Shown: one piece after another, positions 44,811-59,819 of the stretch
Position numbering within the stretch: the first letter of the stretch is position 1
How the letters are laid out: every line of letters starts with the position of its first letter
DNA from: Aspidapion aeneum
Taxonomy: Eukaryota; Arthropoda; Insecta; Coleoptera; Brentidae
Direction: 5' to 3'
Assembly (NCBI GenBank): GCA_963576565.1
Contig: OY755038.1
Span: 183,051,652 to 183,115,651, forward strand
Length of the DNA: 64,000 nucleotides
Notes under the pieces: model-generated
Databases searched by the model: none
Seen by the model: the letters and a program-made list of their open reading frames with translations, nothing else
Told to the model about the DNA's origin: nothing
Translations under genes and position numbers: made by a program

Positions 44811-45205
44811 TAAGCTTTTTGTTATGTTTTGATATACTTTGGTCCCAAATTATTCCATTTAATAAAGTTATTGCTTTTCTTCCTTGTACGTTTCTATCTT
44901 TTATAGCTTTGTCTAGTGTTCCGTCAGCTGTAATTTTTAGACCCAAGTATTTATACTCATCACATGACTGAATTCGCTGCCCAGTATTCCTGTTTCGTTC
45001 CACCAATACACATATACTCTGTCTTATTAACCTCTAGTCCCCACTTATTGTACTCTTCTATTAGTTTTCGTGTCATATATTCGAGGTCGTCATAATCCTG
45101 AGCCACCACTATCTGATCATCGGCGAAACATAAAGTATACAAGGTGGTTTCATCCAACGGAATTCCCATGTTTGGGCATTTTCTCTTCCAGACCTTAAGT
45201 TCCAA
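44811..45205 (-). pseudogene. RTE copy 2, catalytic FADD region
   Basis: It carries VWKRKCPNMGIPLDETT, LYTLCFADDQIVVAQD with the two catalytic aspartates, EYNKWGLEVN and, after a short deletion and frameshift, DEYKYLGLKITADGT. It is the continuation of the upstream palm domain at 45277-45873 and is interrupted on its 3' side by the DNA element. Confidence 0.85.
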
Positions 45206-45276
45206 ATATATCTTGAAGAGCGTAGGCGAGATACAGCAACCTTGTTTAAGACCTTTATTTACTTGAAAGCCTTTGG

Positions 45277-45873
45277 TTAGTTTTCTTTTATTTCAACTTT
45301 TGCCTTACTATTGCGGTATAACTCTTTGATGGCCTTAATTAGTTGTACGCTTATGTTTGTCTTTTCCAACGCTTTCCAAAGTAGATTTAGTGGTATACTA
45401 TCATATGCCTTCTGCAAATCTACGTAAAGCAGATGGAGCTCTTGTCCGTATGCCATTTTCTTTTCAATAACTTGGGTTATATAAAAGATATGATCTGAAG
45501 TCGATCTACCCGCCCTGAAACTAGCTTGTTCTTCTGCCTCCATATCTTTATATTCGCTCTCCACTTTATTTCTTATTATTTTGCCATATATTTTGCTTAG
45601 CGTACTAGTTACAGATACACCTCTATAATTGTCACATATATCTTTCCTTCCTTTTTTGTATATTGTGGATATATATGACGTTTTCCACTCAGTTGGTACT
45701 ACACCTCCATTTAAATATCTTTGGAAAAGATTCCGTAATCTCCAAAACAATTCTTCAGTGCCATATTTAATAAGTTCAGCTGGGATATTTCCGAGTCCGG
45801 CAGATTTACCGCTTTTTAAGGTTTTGCACACGTTTTTGACCTCAGATATTGTGAGGGGTACTGGAGATCCCAT
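45277..45873 (-). pseudogene. RTE copy 2, reverse transcriptase palm/fingers
   Basis: A 198-codon open stretch carries SGKSAGLGNIPAELIKYG, VVPTEWKTSYISTIYKKG, NYRGVSVTSTLSKIYGKII, EEQASFRAGRSTSDHIF and LLYVDLQKAYDSIPL, the last containing the first catalytic aspartate. The order and wording are those of insect RTE-clade polymerases. The linker to the endonuclease (45874-46350) is frame-broken. Confidence 0.9.
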
Positions 45874-46350
45874 CGTTCTAATGATATTGTCTCTTTCGTC
45901 TTCCTTGAATTCTGCTCTATCTTCAGTTAAAAGTTTTTTAAAATGCTCATATCATTCTTTGTCTGGTATTGGTGAAATAATATCTCTGCATGTTTCTTTT
46001 TTGATCGATCTTATAGTTTTCCAGCTTTCGGTACTTCTCCTACCTCCTAAGTAAGAATCTATTTTCTGGCACTTTTGCATCCATGATTGATTTTTCTTAT
46101 CACTGATCATTCTTCTCACCTTTGATTGCGCGATTTTGTATTCTTCTCTGCTTCTATCTGTCTTTTGGAATAAGTATGTGTGATATCATTTCCTTTTTTC
46201 CTATATTTCACTTTCAATCTCAGCATCCCACCAGTATGGTTTTGTTCTTTTAGGAGTTTCTTCCACTAATCCTAGTGCTTCTTTTGCAGCTTGATGGTGC
46301 TTAATGTGATACATTCGTATTCCTCATCTGGGGTTTCACCTGAACTTGAA

Positions 46351-47250
46351 TTAAGTTTTTCGTTCAGTCTCTTTTTGTATAAGTTTTTTTACGCTGTCAT
46401 GTTCTAGGCTTAGTAGATTATATTGACAGTGATCAATTTCCTCATTCACTGTATCATCAAGGCTTTGGCCTTGATAAGGAAAGAGAATTTTGGTCTCCAG
46501 AAAATAGTGATCACTTCCGCATGTTGATCCACGCTTTGTTCTGACATCTTGAATTTTTAGTTTTGTCTTTTGTTTAGTGATAAGATAATCAATGACGGAT
46601 TTCAGGTTTTGTGAGGGTTTGGTCCAGGTATATTTGTGTATTTTCTTATGTTGGAAAAAACCGTTTTGGATTTTTAGGTCTAATTGCTCACATACTGTGA
46701 TAAGCCGGTTTCCATTGTCATTAACAACATCTTCTCCATATTGGCCAACTGTTAGATCATTTACTCTGTTACCTGTTCTACTATTTAAATCTCCCAATAT
46801 TACAATTTCTCTAGATGTACTTACTGCTGATATTTCATTGTGGATTTCTTCAAAAAAATTGTCTTTCACGGCTACATTTGCATCGTCATTATACGCTTAG
46901 ATTCCAAAAATCGTAAGTCTCATTCCTTTTATTGTTATATTCATTCTTATTAGCCGTTCATTGACTGCTTCCCAGTTGGTGATAAATTTTCTAAATCTTT
47001 TAATGACCAAAATAGATACTCCTTGTTGAGCATGTTTTTCTTTTGCCACTCCGCTATAGAAATGGTCATACTGTCCTAGGTTTTCAGATCCTTTTCCTTT
47101 CTTCTTCGTTTCTGTTAGTACAGCAAGGTCAACCTTCATTTTGCTGCACTCATGTACTATTTCATTCACTTTTCGACTCATTGCTTGTACGTTCCATGTA
47201 CCAAAAATCATATTCCTGTTTCTTTGCTTTGTTCGTCTTAGGTTTTTCAT
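46351..47250 (-). pseudogene. RTE copy 2, apurinic-type endonuclease domain
   Basis: The frame begins near MIFGTWNVQAMSRKVNEI and carries VDLAVLTETKKKGKGSE, QQGVSILVIK, a TAA stop where IFGIYAYND-like text is expected, then the catalytic GDLNSRTG motif and SDHYFLETK. These are the conserved blocks of the AP-endonuclease-like nuclease that nicks target DNA for non-LTR retrotransposons; such domains are often mis-annotated as 'craniofacial development protein 2-like'. The two halves are in the same frame, separated only by the single stop at 46897-46899. Confidence 0.9.
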
Positions 47251-48710
47251 TTCTTTCCGAGGCCATTTCTTTCCGAGGCGTTTGATTGGGTTTTTTAACA
47301 GTGTACGTTTTTTCCGGGTATCAGAGTTAGTCTAATGCCCCAACCCCCAACCTGGAGGACCAGGTGATTTTTGATCGAGGTTTTCTTCCCCTAGCCTTTG
47401 ACGATTCCAACCCCGATACTACAAGGCAGAATCTTCTTCTTTTATACTATCCCTAAAAGAAAGGGTTGCCACCTGCGCTATGATCACCGTACCGAGGTCC
47501 ATACTCTCCGCCGATCATACCGATGTGTTCTTCTCCCGTAACCCTGGGAATGGGACCCTAAACAGGTGCTAACTCTCCGGGTCAGAGAATACCTGGAATC
47601 TACGGAGGGCAGGGGTCGATTCATTTCCCCTGATAGACATCTGACGAGGTCTACCCCGTACCCGGTTTTTGAGAACTAAAAAGATAATAAACAGATTTTA
47701 ATTCTTTCTTTTGCATTTGATAAGTTTTATCAAATTGGTTAAATATTACTGATTTTCCTTTCTCATTTCTCAATTTTGAGATATAGAGCAAAAAATTATT
47801 TATAAATTTAAAATATGCAGTTTTTTTAAAAACACAAGGTTTATAAAAAGGGGAGAGCAGATAGCCTTAAAACTATATAACTAACTTTATTACTTGTTTT
47901 GTTTTAAATCAGTTTTTAGGGATCACTCGCTGGCACTATTTATTTAAGGAAATGACACACAAATTTCCAGTGAGAGAAACAAAGCGGGGAAGGACGGCAT
48001 GTTTCCCGTCTTCCTCTAGGCGGCCCCTAGTCTAGCGACGGGTTTGCGGCATCTAATATAATTATTTCATAAAAAAATTCATTTGTTTAAATTTTTTCAT
48101 TATTTCGTTATTTCATCGTTTCATTATTTCACTATTTTACCATTTCACCATTTCATTATTTCAATATTTCGTTATTTCGTTAATTAGTTATTTCGTTATT
48201 TCGTTATTTCGTTATTTCGTTATTTCGTTATTTCGTTATTTCGTTATTTCGTTATTTCGTTATTTCGTTATTTCGTTATTTCATTATTTCATTATTTCGT
48301 TATTTCGTTATTTCGTTATTTCGTTATTTCGTTATTTCGTTATTTCGTTATTTCGTTATTTCGTTATTTCGTTATTTCGTTATTTCCTTATTTCCTTATT
48401 TCGTTATTTCGTTATTTCGTTATTTCGTTATTTCGTTATTTCGTTATTTCGTTATTTCGTTATTTCGTTATTTCGTTATTTCGTTATTTCGTTATTTCGT
48501 TATTTCGTTATTTCATTATTTCATTATTTCATTATTTCATTATTTCATTATTTCATTATTTCATTATTTCATTATTTCATTATTTCATTATTTCATTATT
48601 TCATTATTTCATTATTTCATTATTTCATTATTTCATTATTTCATTATTTCATTATTTCATTATTTCATTATTTCATTATTTCCTTATTTCCTTCTTTCCT
48701 TCTTTCCTTG

Positions 48711-49918
48711 TTTCATTGTTTCATTGTTTCATTGTTTCATTGTTTCATTGTTTCATTGTTTCATTGTTTCATTGTTTCATTGTTTCATTGTTTCATTGTT
48801 TCATTGTTTCATTGTTTCATTGTTTCATTGTTTCATTGTTTCATTGTTTCATTGTTTCATTGTTTCATTGTTTCATTGTTTCATTGTTTCATTGTTTCAT
48901 TGTTTCATTGTTTCATTGTTTCATTGTTTCATTGTTTCATTGTTTCATTGTTTCATTGTTTCATTGTTTCATTGTTTCATTGTTTCATTGTTTCATTGTT
49001 TCATTGTTTCATTGTTTCATTGTTTCATTGTTTCATTGTTTCATTGTTTCATTGTTTCATTGTTTCATTGTTTCATTGTTTCATTGTTTCATTGTTTCAT
49101 TGTTTCATTGTTTCATTGTTTCATTGTTTCATTGTTTCATTGTTTCATTGTTTCATTGTTTCATTGTTTCATTGTTTCATTGTTTCATTGTTTCATTGTT
49201 TCATTGTTTCATTGTTTCATTGTTTCATTGTTTCATTGTTTCATTGTTTCATTGTTTCATTGTTTCATTGTTTCATTGTTTCATTGTTTCATTGTTTCAT
49301 TGTTTCATTGTTTCATTGTTTCATTGTTTCATTGTTTCATTGTTTCATTGTTTCATTGTTTCATTGTTTCATTGTTTCATTGTTTCATTGTTTCATTGTT
49401 TCATTGTTTCATTGTTTCATTGTTTCATTGTTTCATTGTTTCATTGTTTCATTGTTTCATTGTTTCATTGTTTCATTGTTTCATTGTTTCATTGTTTCAT
49501 TGTTTCATTGTTTCATTGTTTCATTGTTTCATTGTTTCATTGTTTCATTGTTTCATTGTTTCATTGTTTCATTGTTTCATTGTTTCATTGTTTCATTGTT
49601 TCATTGTTTCATTGTTTCATTGTTTCATTGTTTCATTGTTTCATTGTTTCATTGTTTCATTGTTTCATTGTTTCATTGTTTCATTGTTTCATTGTTTCAT
49701 TGTTTCATTGTTTCATTGTTTCATTGTTTCATTGTTTCATTGTTTCATTGTTTCATTGTTTCATTGTTTCATTGTTTCATTGTTTCATTGTTTCATTGTT
49801 TCATTGTTTCATTGTTTCATTGTTTCATTGTTTCATTGTTTCATTGTTTCATTGTTTCATTGTTTCATTGTTTCATTGTTTCATTGTTTCATTGTTTCAT
49901 TGTTTCATTGTTTCATTG
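48711..49918 (+). repeat. TTTCATTG block 1 (151 units)
   Basis: 1208 bp of pure TTTCATTG, exactly 151 units. Each junction reads CATTGTTT, whose complement AAACAATG contains the Sox/HMG-box consensus AACAATG. Confidence 0.97.
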
Positions 49919-51593
49919 TTTCATTATTTCATTATTTCATTATTTCATTATTTCATTATTTCATTATTTCATTATTTCATTATTTCATTATTTCATTATT
50001 TCATTATTTCATTATTTCATTATTTCATTATTTCATTATTTCATTATTTCATTATTTCATTATTTCATTATTTCATTATTTCATTATTTCATTATTTCAT
50101 TATTTCATTATTTCATTATTTCATTATTTCATTATTTCATTATTTCATTATTTCATTATTTCATTATTTCATTATTTCATTATTTCATTATTTCATTATT
50201 TCATTATTTCATTATTTCATTATTTCATTATTTCATTATTTCATTATTTCATTATTTCATTATTTCATTATTTCATTATTTCATTATTTCATTATTTCAT
50301 TATTTCATTATTTCATTATTTCATTATTTCATTATTTCATTATTTCATTATTTCATTATTTCATTATTTCATTATTTCATTATTTCATTATTTCATTATT
50401 TCATTATTTCATTATTTCATTATTTCATTATTTCATTATTTCATTATTTCATTATTTCATTATTTCATTATTTCATTATTTCATTATTTCATTATTTCAT
50501 TATTTCATTATTTCATTATTTCATTATTTCATTATTTCATTATTTCATTATTATTTCATTATTTCATTATTTCATTATTTCATTATTTAATTATTTCATT
50601 ATTTCATTATTTCATTATTTCATTATTTCATTATTTCATTATTTCATTATTTCGTTATTTCGTTATTTCGTTATTTCGTTATTTCATTATTTCATTATTT
50701 CATTATTTCATTATTTCATTATTTCATTATTTCATTATTTCATTATTTCATTATTTCATTATTTCATTATTTCATTATTTCATTATTTCATTATTTCATT
50801 ATTTCATTATTTCATTATTTCATTATTTCATTATTTCATTATTTCATTATTTCATTATTTCATTATTTCATTATTTCATTATTTCATTATTTCATTATTT
50901 CATTATTTCATTATTTCATTATTTCATTATTTCATTATTTCATTATTTCATTATTTCATTATTTCATTATTTCATTATTTCATTATTTCATTATTTCATT
51001 ATTTCATTATTTCATTATTTCATTATTTCATTATTTCATTATTTCATTATTTCATTATTTCATTATTTCATTATTTCATTATTTCATTATTTCATTATTT
51101 CATTATTTCATTATTTCATTATTTCATTATTTCATTATTTCATTATTTCATTATTTCATTATTTCATTATTTCATTATTTCATTATTTCATTATTTCATT
51201 ATTTCATTATTTCATTATTTCATTATTTCATTATTTCATTATTTCATTATTTCATTATTTCATTATTTCATTATTTCATTATTTCATTATTTCATTATTT
51301 CATTATTTCATTATTTCATTATTTCATTATTTCATTATTTCATTATTTCATTATTTCATTATTTCATTATTTCATTATTTCATTATTTCATTATTTCATT
51401 ATTTCATTATTTCATTATTTCATTATTTCATTATTTCATTATTTCATTATTTCATTATTTCATTATTTCATTATTTCATTATTTCATTATTTCATTATTT
51501 CATTATTTCATTATTTCATTATTTCATTATTTCATTATTTCATTATTTCATTATTTCATTATTTCATTATTTCAATATTTCATTATTTCATTA

Positions 51594-51937
51594 TTTCGTT
51601 ATTTCGTTATTTCGTTATTTCGTTATTTCGTTATTTCGTTATTTCGTTATTTCGTTATTTCGTTATTTCGTTATTTCGTTATTTCGTTATTTCGTTATTT
51701 CATTATTTCATTATTTCATTATTTCATTATTTCATTATTTCATTATTTCATTATTTCATTATTTCATTATTTCACTATTTCACTATTTCACTATTTCACT
51801 ATTTCACTATTTCACTATTTCACTATTTCACTATTTCACTATTTCACTATTTCACTATTTCACTATTTCACTATTTCACTATTTCACTATTTCACTATTT
51901 CACTATTTCACTATTTCACTATTTCACTATTTCACTA
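51594..51937 (+). repeat. TTTCGTTA and TTTCACTA blocks, first set
   Basis: 13 units of TTTCGTTA (51594-51697), nine TTTCATTA, then 21 units of TTTCACTA (51770-51937). The same order recurs at 57380-57811. Confidence 0.95.
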
Positions 51938-54569
51938 TTTCATTATTTCATTATTTCATTATTTCATGATTTCATGATTTCATGATTTCATTATTTCATT
52001 ATTTCATTATTTCATTATTTCATTATTTCATTATTTCATTATTTCATTATTTCATTATTTCATTATTTCATTATTTCATTATTTCATTATTTCATTATTT
52101 CATTATTTCATTATTTCATTATTTCATTATTTCATTATTTCATTATTTCATTATTTCATTATTTCATTATTTCATTATTTCATTATTTCATTATTTCATT
52201 ATTTCATTATTTCATTATTTCATTATTTCATTATTTCATTATTTCATTATTTCATTATTTCATTATTTCATTATTTCATTATTTCATTATTTCATTATTT
52301 CATTATTTCATTATTTCATTATTTCATTATTTCATTATTTCATTATTTCATTATTTCATTATTTCATTATTTCATTATTTCATTATTTCATTATTTCATT
52401 ATTTCATTATTTCATTATTTCATTATTTCATTATTTCATTATTTCATTATTTCATTATTTCATTATTTCATTATTTCATTATTTCATTATTTCATTATTT
52501 CATTATTTCATTATTTCATTATCTCATTATTTCATTATTTCATTATTTCATTATTTCATTATTTCATTATTTCATTATTTCATTATTTCATTATTTCATT
52601 ATTTCATTATTTCATTATTTCATTATTTCATTATTTCATTATTTCATTATTTCATTATTTCATTATTTCATTATTTCATTATTTCATTATTTCATTATTT
52701 CATTATTTCATTATTTCATTATTTCATTATTTCATTATTTCATTATTTCATTATTTCAATATTTCATTATTTCATTATTTCATTATTTCATTATTTCATT
52801 ATTTCATTATTTCATTATTTCATTATTTCATTATTTCATTATTTCATTATTTCATTATTTCATTATTTCATTATTTCATTATTTCATTATTTCATTATTT
52901 CATTATTTCATTATTTCATTATTTCATTATTTCATGATTTCATTATTTCATTATTTCATTATTTCATTATTTCATTATTTCATTATTTCATTATTTCATT
53001 ATTTCATTATTTCATTATTTCATTATTTCATTATTTCATTATTTCATTATTTCATTATTTCATTATTTCATTATTTTATTATTTCATTATTTCATTATTT
53101 CATTATTTCATTATTTCATTATTTCATTATTTCATTATTTCATTATTTCATTATTTCATTATTTCATTATTTCATTATTTCATTATTTCATTATTTCATT
53201 ATTTCATTATTTCATTATTTCATTATTTCATTATTTCATTATTTCATTATTTCATTATTTCATTATTTCATTATTTCATTATTTCATTATTTCATTATTT
53301 CATTATTTCATTATTTCATTATTTCATTATTTCATTATTTCATTATTTCATTATTTCATTATTTCATTATTTCATTATTTCATTATTTCATTATTTCATT
53401 ATTTCATTATTTCATGATTTCATGATTTCATTATTTCATTATTTCATTATTTCATTATTTCATTATTTCATTATTTCATTATTTCATTATTTCATTATTT
53501 CATTATTTCATTATTTCATTATTTCATTATTTCATTATTTCATTATTTCATTATTTCATTATTTCATTATTTCATTATTTCATTATTTCATTATTTCATT
53601 ATTTCATTATTTCATTATTTCATTATTTCATTATTTCATTATTTCATTATTTCATTATTTCATTATTTCATTATTTCATTATTTCATTATTTCATTATTT
53701 CATTATTTCATTATTTCATTATTTCATTATTTCATTATTTCATTATTTCATTATTTCATTATTTCATTATTTCATTATTTCATTATTTCATTATTTCATT
53801 ATTTCATTATTTCATTATTTCATTATTTCATTATTTCATTATTTCATTATTTCATTATTTCATTATTTCATTATTTCATTATTTCATTATTTCATTATTT
53901 CATTATTTCATTATTTCATTATTTCATTATTTCATTATTTCATTATTTCATTATTTCATTATTTCATTATTTCATTATTTCATTATTTCATTATTTCATT
54001 ATTTCATTATTTCATTATTTCATTATTTCATTATTTCATTATTTCATTATTTCATTATTTCATTATTTCATTATTTCATTATTTCATTATTTCATTATTT
54101 CATTATTTCATTATTTCATTATTTCATTATTTCATTATTTCATTATTTCATTATTTCATTATTTCATTATTTCATTATTTCATTATTTCATTATTTCATT
54201 ATTTCATTATTTCATTATTTCATTATTTCATTATTTCATTATTTCATTATTTCATTATTTCATTATTTCATTATTTCATTATTTCATTATTTCATTATTT
54301 CATTATTTCATTATTTCATTATTTCATTATTTCATTATTTCATTATTTCATTATTTCATTATTTCATTATTTCATTATTTCATTATTTCATTATTTCATT
54401 ATTTCATTATTTCATTATTTCATTATTTCATTATTTCATTATTTCATTATTTCATTATTTCATTATTTCATTATTTCATTATTTCATTATTTCATTATTT
54501 CATTATTTCATTATTTCATTATTTCATTATTTCATTATTTCATTATTTCATTATTTCATTATTTCATTC

Positions 54570-54905
54570 TTTCATTGTTTCATTGTTTCATTGTTTCATT
54601 GTTTCATTGTTTCATTGTTTCATTGTTTCATTGTTTCATTGTTTCATTGTTTCATTGTTTCATTGTTTCATTGTTTCATTGTTTCATTGTTTCATTGTTT
54701 CATTGTTTCATTGTTTCATTGTTTCATTGTTTCATTGTTTCATTGTTTCATTGTTTCATTGTTTCATTGTTTCATTGTTTCATTGTTTCATTGTTTCATT
54801 GTTTCATTGTTTCATTGTTTCATTGTTTCATTGTTTCATTGTTTCATTGTTTCATTGTTTCATTGTTTCATTGTTTCATTGTTTCATTGTTTCATTGTTT
54901 CATTG
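54570..54905 (+). repeat. TTTCATTG block 2 (42 units)
   Basis: 336 bp, 42 whole units, entered through a single TTTCATTC unit at 54562-54569. Confidence 0.97.
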
Positions 54906-57379
54906 TTTCATTATTTCATTATTTCATTATTTCATTATTTCATTATTTCATTATTTCATTATTTCATTATTTCATTATTTCATTATTTCATTATTTCATT
55001 ATTTCATTATTTCATTATTTCATTATTTCATTATTTCATTATTTCATTATTTCATTATTTCATTATTTCATTATTTCATTATTTCATTATTTCATTATTT
55101 CATTATTTCATTATTTCATTATTTCATTATTTCATTATTTCATTATTTCATTATTTCATTATTTCATTATTTCATTATTTCATTATTTCATTACTTCATT
55201 AGTTCATTATTTCATTATTTCATTATTTCATTATTTCATTATTTCATTACTTCATTACTTCAGTACTTCATTATTTCATTATTTCATTATTTCATTATTT
55301 CATTACTTCATTATTTCATTATTTCATTATTTCATTATTTCATTATTTCATTATTTCATTATTTCATTATTTCATTATTTCATTATTTCATTATTTCATT
55401 ATTTCATTATTTCATTATTTCATTATTTCATTATTTCATTATTTCATTATTTCATTATTTCATTATTTCATTATTTCATTATTTCATTATTTTATTATTT
55501 CATTATTTCATTATTTCATTATTTCATTATTTCATTATTTCATTATTTCATTATTTCATTATTTCATTATTTCATTATTTCATTATTTCATTATTTCATT
55601 ATTTCATTATTTCATTATTTCATTATTTCATTATTTCATTATTTCATTATTTCATTATTTCATTATTTCATTATTTCATTATTTCATTATTTCATTATTT
55701 CATTATTTCATTATTTCATTATTTCATTATTTCCTTATTTCCTTATTTCATTATTTCATTATTTCATTATTTCATTATTTCATTATTTCATTATTTCTAT
55801 ATTTCATTATTTCATTATTTCATTATTTCATTATTTCATTATTTCATTATTTCATTATTTCATTATTTCATTATTTCATTATTTCATTATTTCATTATTT
55901 CATTATTTCATTATTTCATTATTTCATTATTTCATTATTTCAATTATTTCATTATTTCATTATTTCATTATTTCATTATTTCATTATTTCATTATTTCAT
56001 TATTTCATTATTTCATTATTTCATTATTTCATTATTTCAATTATTTCATTATTTCATTATTTCATTATTTCATTATTTCATTATTTCATTATTTCATTAT
56101 TTCATTATTTCATTATTTCATTATTTCATTATTTCATTATTTCATTATTTCATTATTTCATTATTTCATTATTTCATTATTTCATTATTTCATTATTTCA
56201 TTATTTCATTATTTCATTATTTCATTATTTCATTATTTCATTATTTCATTATTTCATTATTTCATTATTTCATTATTTCATTATTTCATTATTTCATTAT
56301 TTCATTATTTCATTATTTCATTATTTCATTATTTCATTATTTCATTATTTCATTATTTCATTATTTCATTATTTCATTATTTCATTATTTCATTATTTCA
56401 TTATTTCATTATTTCATTATTTCATTATTTCATTATTTCATTATTTCATTATTTCATTATTTCATTATTTCATTATTTCATTATTTCATTATTTCATTAT
56501 TTCATTATTTCATTATTTCATTATTTCATTATTTCATTATTTCATTATTTCATTATTTCATTATTTCATTATTTCATTATTTCATTATTTCATTATTTCA
56601 TTATTTCATTATTTCATTATTTCATTATTTCATTATTTCATTATTTCATTATTTCATTATTTCATTATTTCATTATTTCATTATTTCATTATTTCATTAT
56701 TTCATTATTTCATTATTTCATTATTTCATTATTTCATTATTTCATTATTTCATTATTTCATTATTTCATTATTTCATTATTTCATTATTTCATTATTTCA
56801 TTATTTAATTATTTAATTATTTAATTATTTAATTATTTAATTATTTAATTATTTAATTATTTCATTATTTCATTATTTCATTATTTCATTATTTCATTAT
56901 TTCATTATTTCATTATTTCATTATTTCATTATTTCATTATTTCATTATTTCATTATTTCATTATTTCATTATTTCATTATTTCATTATTTCATTATTTCA
57001 TTATTTCATTATTTCATTATTTCATTATTTCATTATTTCATTATTTCATTATTTCATTATTTCATTATTTCATTATTTCATTATTTCATTATTTCATTAT
57101 TTCATTATTTCATTATTTCATTATTTCATTATTTCATTATTTCATTATTTCATTATTTCATTATTTCATTATTTCATTATTTCATTATTTCATTATTTCA
57201 TTATTTCATTATTTCATTATTTCATTATTTCATTATTTCATTATTTCATTATTTCATTATTTCATTATTTCATTATTTCATTATTTCATTATTTCATTAT
57301 TTCATTATTTCAATATTTCATTATTTCATTATTTCATTATTTCATTATTTCATTATTTCATTATTTCATTATTTCATTA

Positions 57380-57811
57380 TTTCGTTATTTCGTTATTTCG
57401 TTATTTCGTTATTTCGTTATTTCGTTATTTCGTTATTTCGTTATTTCGTTATTTCGTTATTTCGTTATTTCGTTATTTCGTTATTTCGTTATTTCGTTAT
57501 TTCGTTATTTCGTTATTTCGTTATTTCGTTATTTCGTTATTTCGTTATTTCATTATTTCATTATTTCATTATTTCATTATTTCATTATTTCATTATTTCA
57601 TTATTTCACTATTTCACTATTTCACTATTTCACTATTTCACTATTTCACTATTTCACTATTTCACTATTTCACTATTTCACTATTTCACTATTTCACTAT
57701 TTCACTATTTCACTATTTCACTATTTCACTATTTCACTATTTCACTATTTCACTATTTCACTATTTCACTATTTCACTATTTCACTATTTCACTATTTCA
57801 CTATTTCACTA
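57380..57811 (+). repeat. TTTCGTTA and TTTCACTA blocks, second set
   Basis: 21 units of TTTCGTTA (57380-57547), seven TTTCATTA, then 26 units of TTTCACTA (57604-57811). It repeats the first set about 5.8 kb downstream with changed copy numbers. Confidence 0.95.
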
Positions 57812-59819
57812 TTTCATTATTTCATTATTTCATTATTTCATTATTTCATTATTTCATTATTTCATTATTTCATTATTTCATTATTTCATTATTTCATTAT
57901 TTCATTATTTCATTATTTCATTATTTCATTATTTCATTATTTCATTATTTCATTATTTCATTATTTCATTATTTCATTATTTCATTATTTCATTATTTCA
58001 TTATTTCATTATTTCATTATTTCATTATTTCATTATTTCATTATTTCATTATTTCATTATTTCATTATTTCATTATTTCATTATTTCATTATTTCATTAT
58101 TTCATTATTTCATTATTTCATTATTTCATTATTTCATTATTTCATTATTTCATTATTTCATTATTTCATTATTTCATTATTTCATTATTTCATTATTTCA
58201 TTATTTCATTATTTCATTATTTCAATATTTCATTATTTCATTATTTCATTATTTCATTATTTCATTATTTCATTATTTCATTATTTCATTATTTCATTAT
58301 TTCATTATTTCATTATTTCATTATTTCATTATTTCATTATTTCATTATTTCATTATTTCATTATTTCATTATTTCATTATTTCATTATTTCATTATTTCA
58401 TTATTTCATTATTTCATTATTTCATTATTTCATTATTTCATTATTTCATTATTTCATTATTTCATTATTTCATTATTTCATTATTTCATTATTTCATTAT
58501 TTCATTATTTCATGATTTCATTATTTCATTATTTCATTATTTCATTATTTCATTATTTCATTATTTCATTATTTCATTATTTCATTATTTCATTATTTCA
58601 TTATTTCATTATTTCATTATTTCATTATTTTATTATTTCATTATTTCATTATTTCATTATTTCATTATTTCATTATTTCATTATTTCATTATTTCATTAT
58701 TTCATTATTTCATTATTTCATTATTTCATTATTTCATTATTTCATTATTTCATTATTTCATTATTTCATTATTTCATTATTTCATTATTTCATTATTTCA
58801 TTATTTCATTATTTCATTATTTCATTATTTCATTATTTCATTATTTCATTATTTCATTATTTCATGATTTCATTATTTCATTATTTCATTATTTCATTAT
58901 TTCATTATTTCATTATTTCATTATTTCATTATTTCATTATTTCATTATTTCATTATTTCATTATTTCATTATTTCATTATTTCATTATTTCATTATTTTA
59001 TTATTTCATTATTTCATTATTTCATTATTTCATTATTTCATTATTTCATTATTTCATTATTTCATTATTTCATTATTTCATTATTTCATTATTTCATTAT
59101 TTCATTATTTCATTATTTCATTATTTCATTATTTCATTATTTCATTATTTCATTATTTCATTATTTCATTATTTCATTATTTCATTATTTCATTTGTTCA
59201 TTATTTCATTATTTCATTATTTCATTATTTCATTATTTCATTATTTCATTATTTCATTATTTCATTATTTCATTATTTCATTATTTCATTATTTCATTAT
59301 TTCATTATTTCATTATTTCATTATTTCATTATTTCATTATTTCATTATTTCATTATTTCATTATTTCATTATTTCATTATTTCATTATTTCATTATTTCA
59401 TTATTTCATTATTTCATTATTTCATTATTTCATTATTTCATTATTTCATTATTTCATTATTTCATTATTTCATTATTTCATTATTTCATTATTTCATTAT
59501 TTCATTATTTCATTATTTCATTATTTCATTATTTCATTATTTCATTATTTCATTATTTCATTATTTCATTATTTCATTATTTCATTATTTCATTATTTCA
59601 TTATTTCATTATTTCATTATTTCATTATTTCATTATTTCATTATTTCATTATTTCATTATTTCATTATTTCATTATTTCATTATTTCATTATTTCATTAT
59701 TTCATTATTTCATTATTTCATTATTTCATTATTTCATTATTTCATTATTTCATTATTTCATTATTTCATTATTTCATTATTTCATTATTTCATTATTTCA
59801 TTATTTCATTATTTCATTA

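Larger units (their letters stand above)
42572..47665 (-). mobile_element. Near full-length RTE-type retrotransposon, copy 2
   Basis: The element lies between exact 13-bp duplications TTTTTGAGAACTA (42559-42571 and 47666-47678). It ends in an (AT)n tail on its 3' side (42572-42581). On the minus strand it has a GC-richer 5' leader of about 400 bp starting CCGGGTACGGGGTAGACC, then endonuclease, reverse transcriptase and the basic C-terminal tail. Without the 1.8-kb DNA element inside it, it is about 3.3 kb, the usual size for RTE elements. It is inactive: it is split by that insertion and carries stops and frameshifts. Confidence 0.9.
42072..48045. mobile_element. Probable hAT-like remnant enclosing an RTE copy
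   Basis: The left end CAGGGCCGTCG is loosely matched inverted by CGACGGGTTT at 48036-48045. Both are followed inwards by GGCGGCC-type text (42112 and about 48020). The 8 bp outside are TTAGCATC (left) and GCGGCATC (right), 5 of 8. This fits a decayed hAT element of about 0.9 kb whose middle was split by the RTE insertion at 42572-47665. The evidence is weak, the interior (42083-42558, 47679-48035) shows no transposase motif, and the ends may be coincidental. Confidence 0.3.

Noticed and set aside
46592..47335. Plus-strand frames opposite the RTE endonuclease
   Set aside because: They are shadows of the minus-strand RTE coding sequence.
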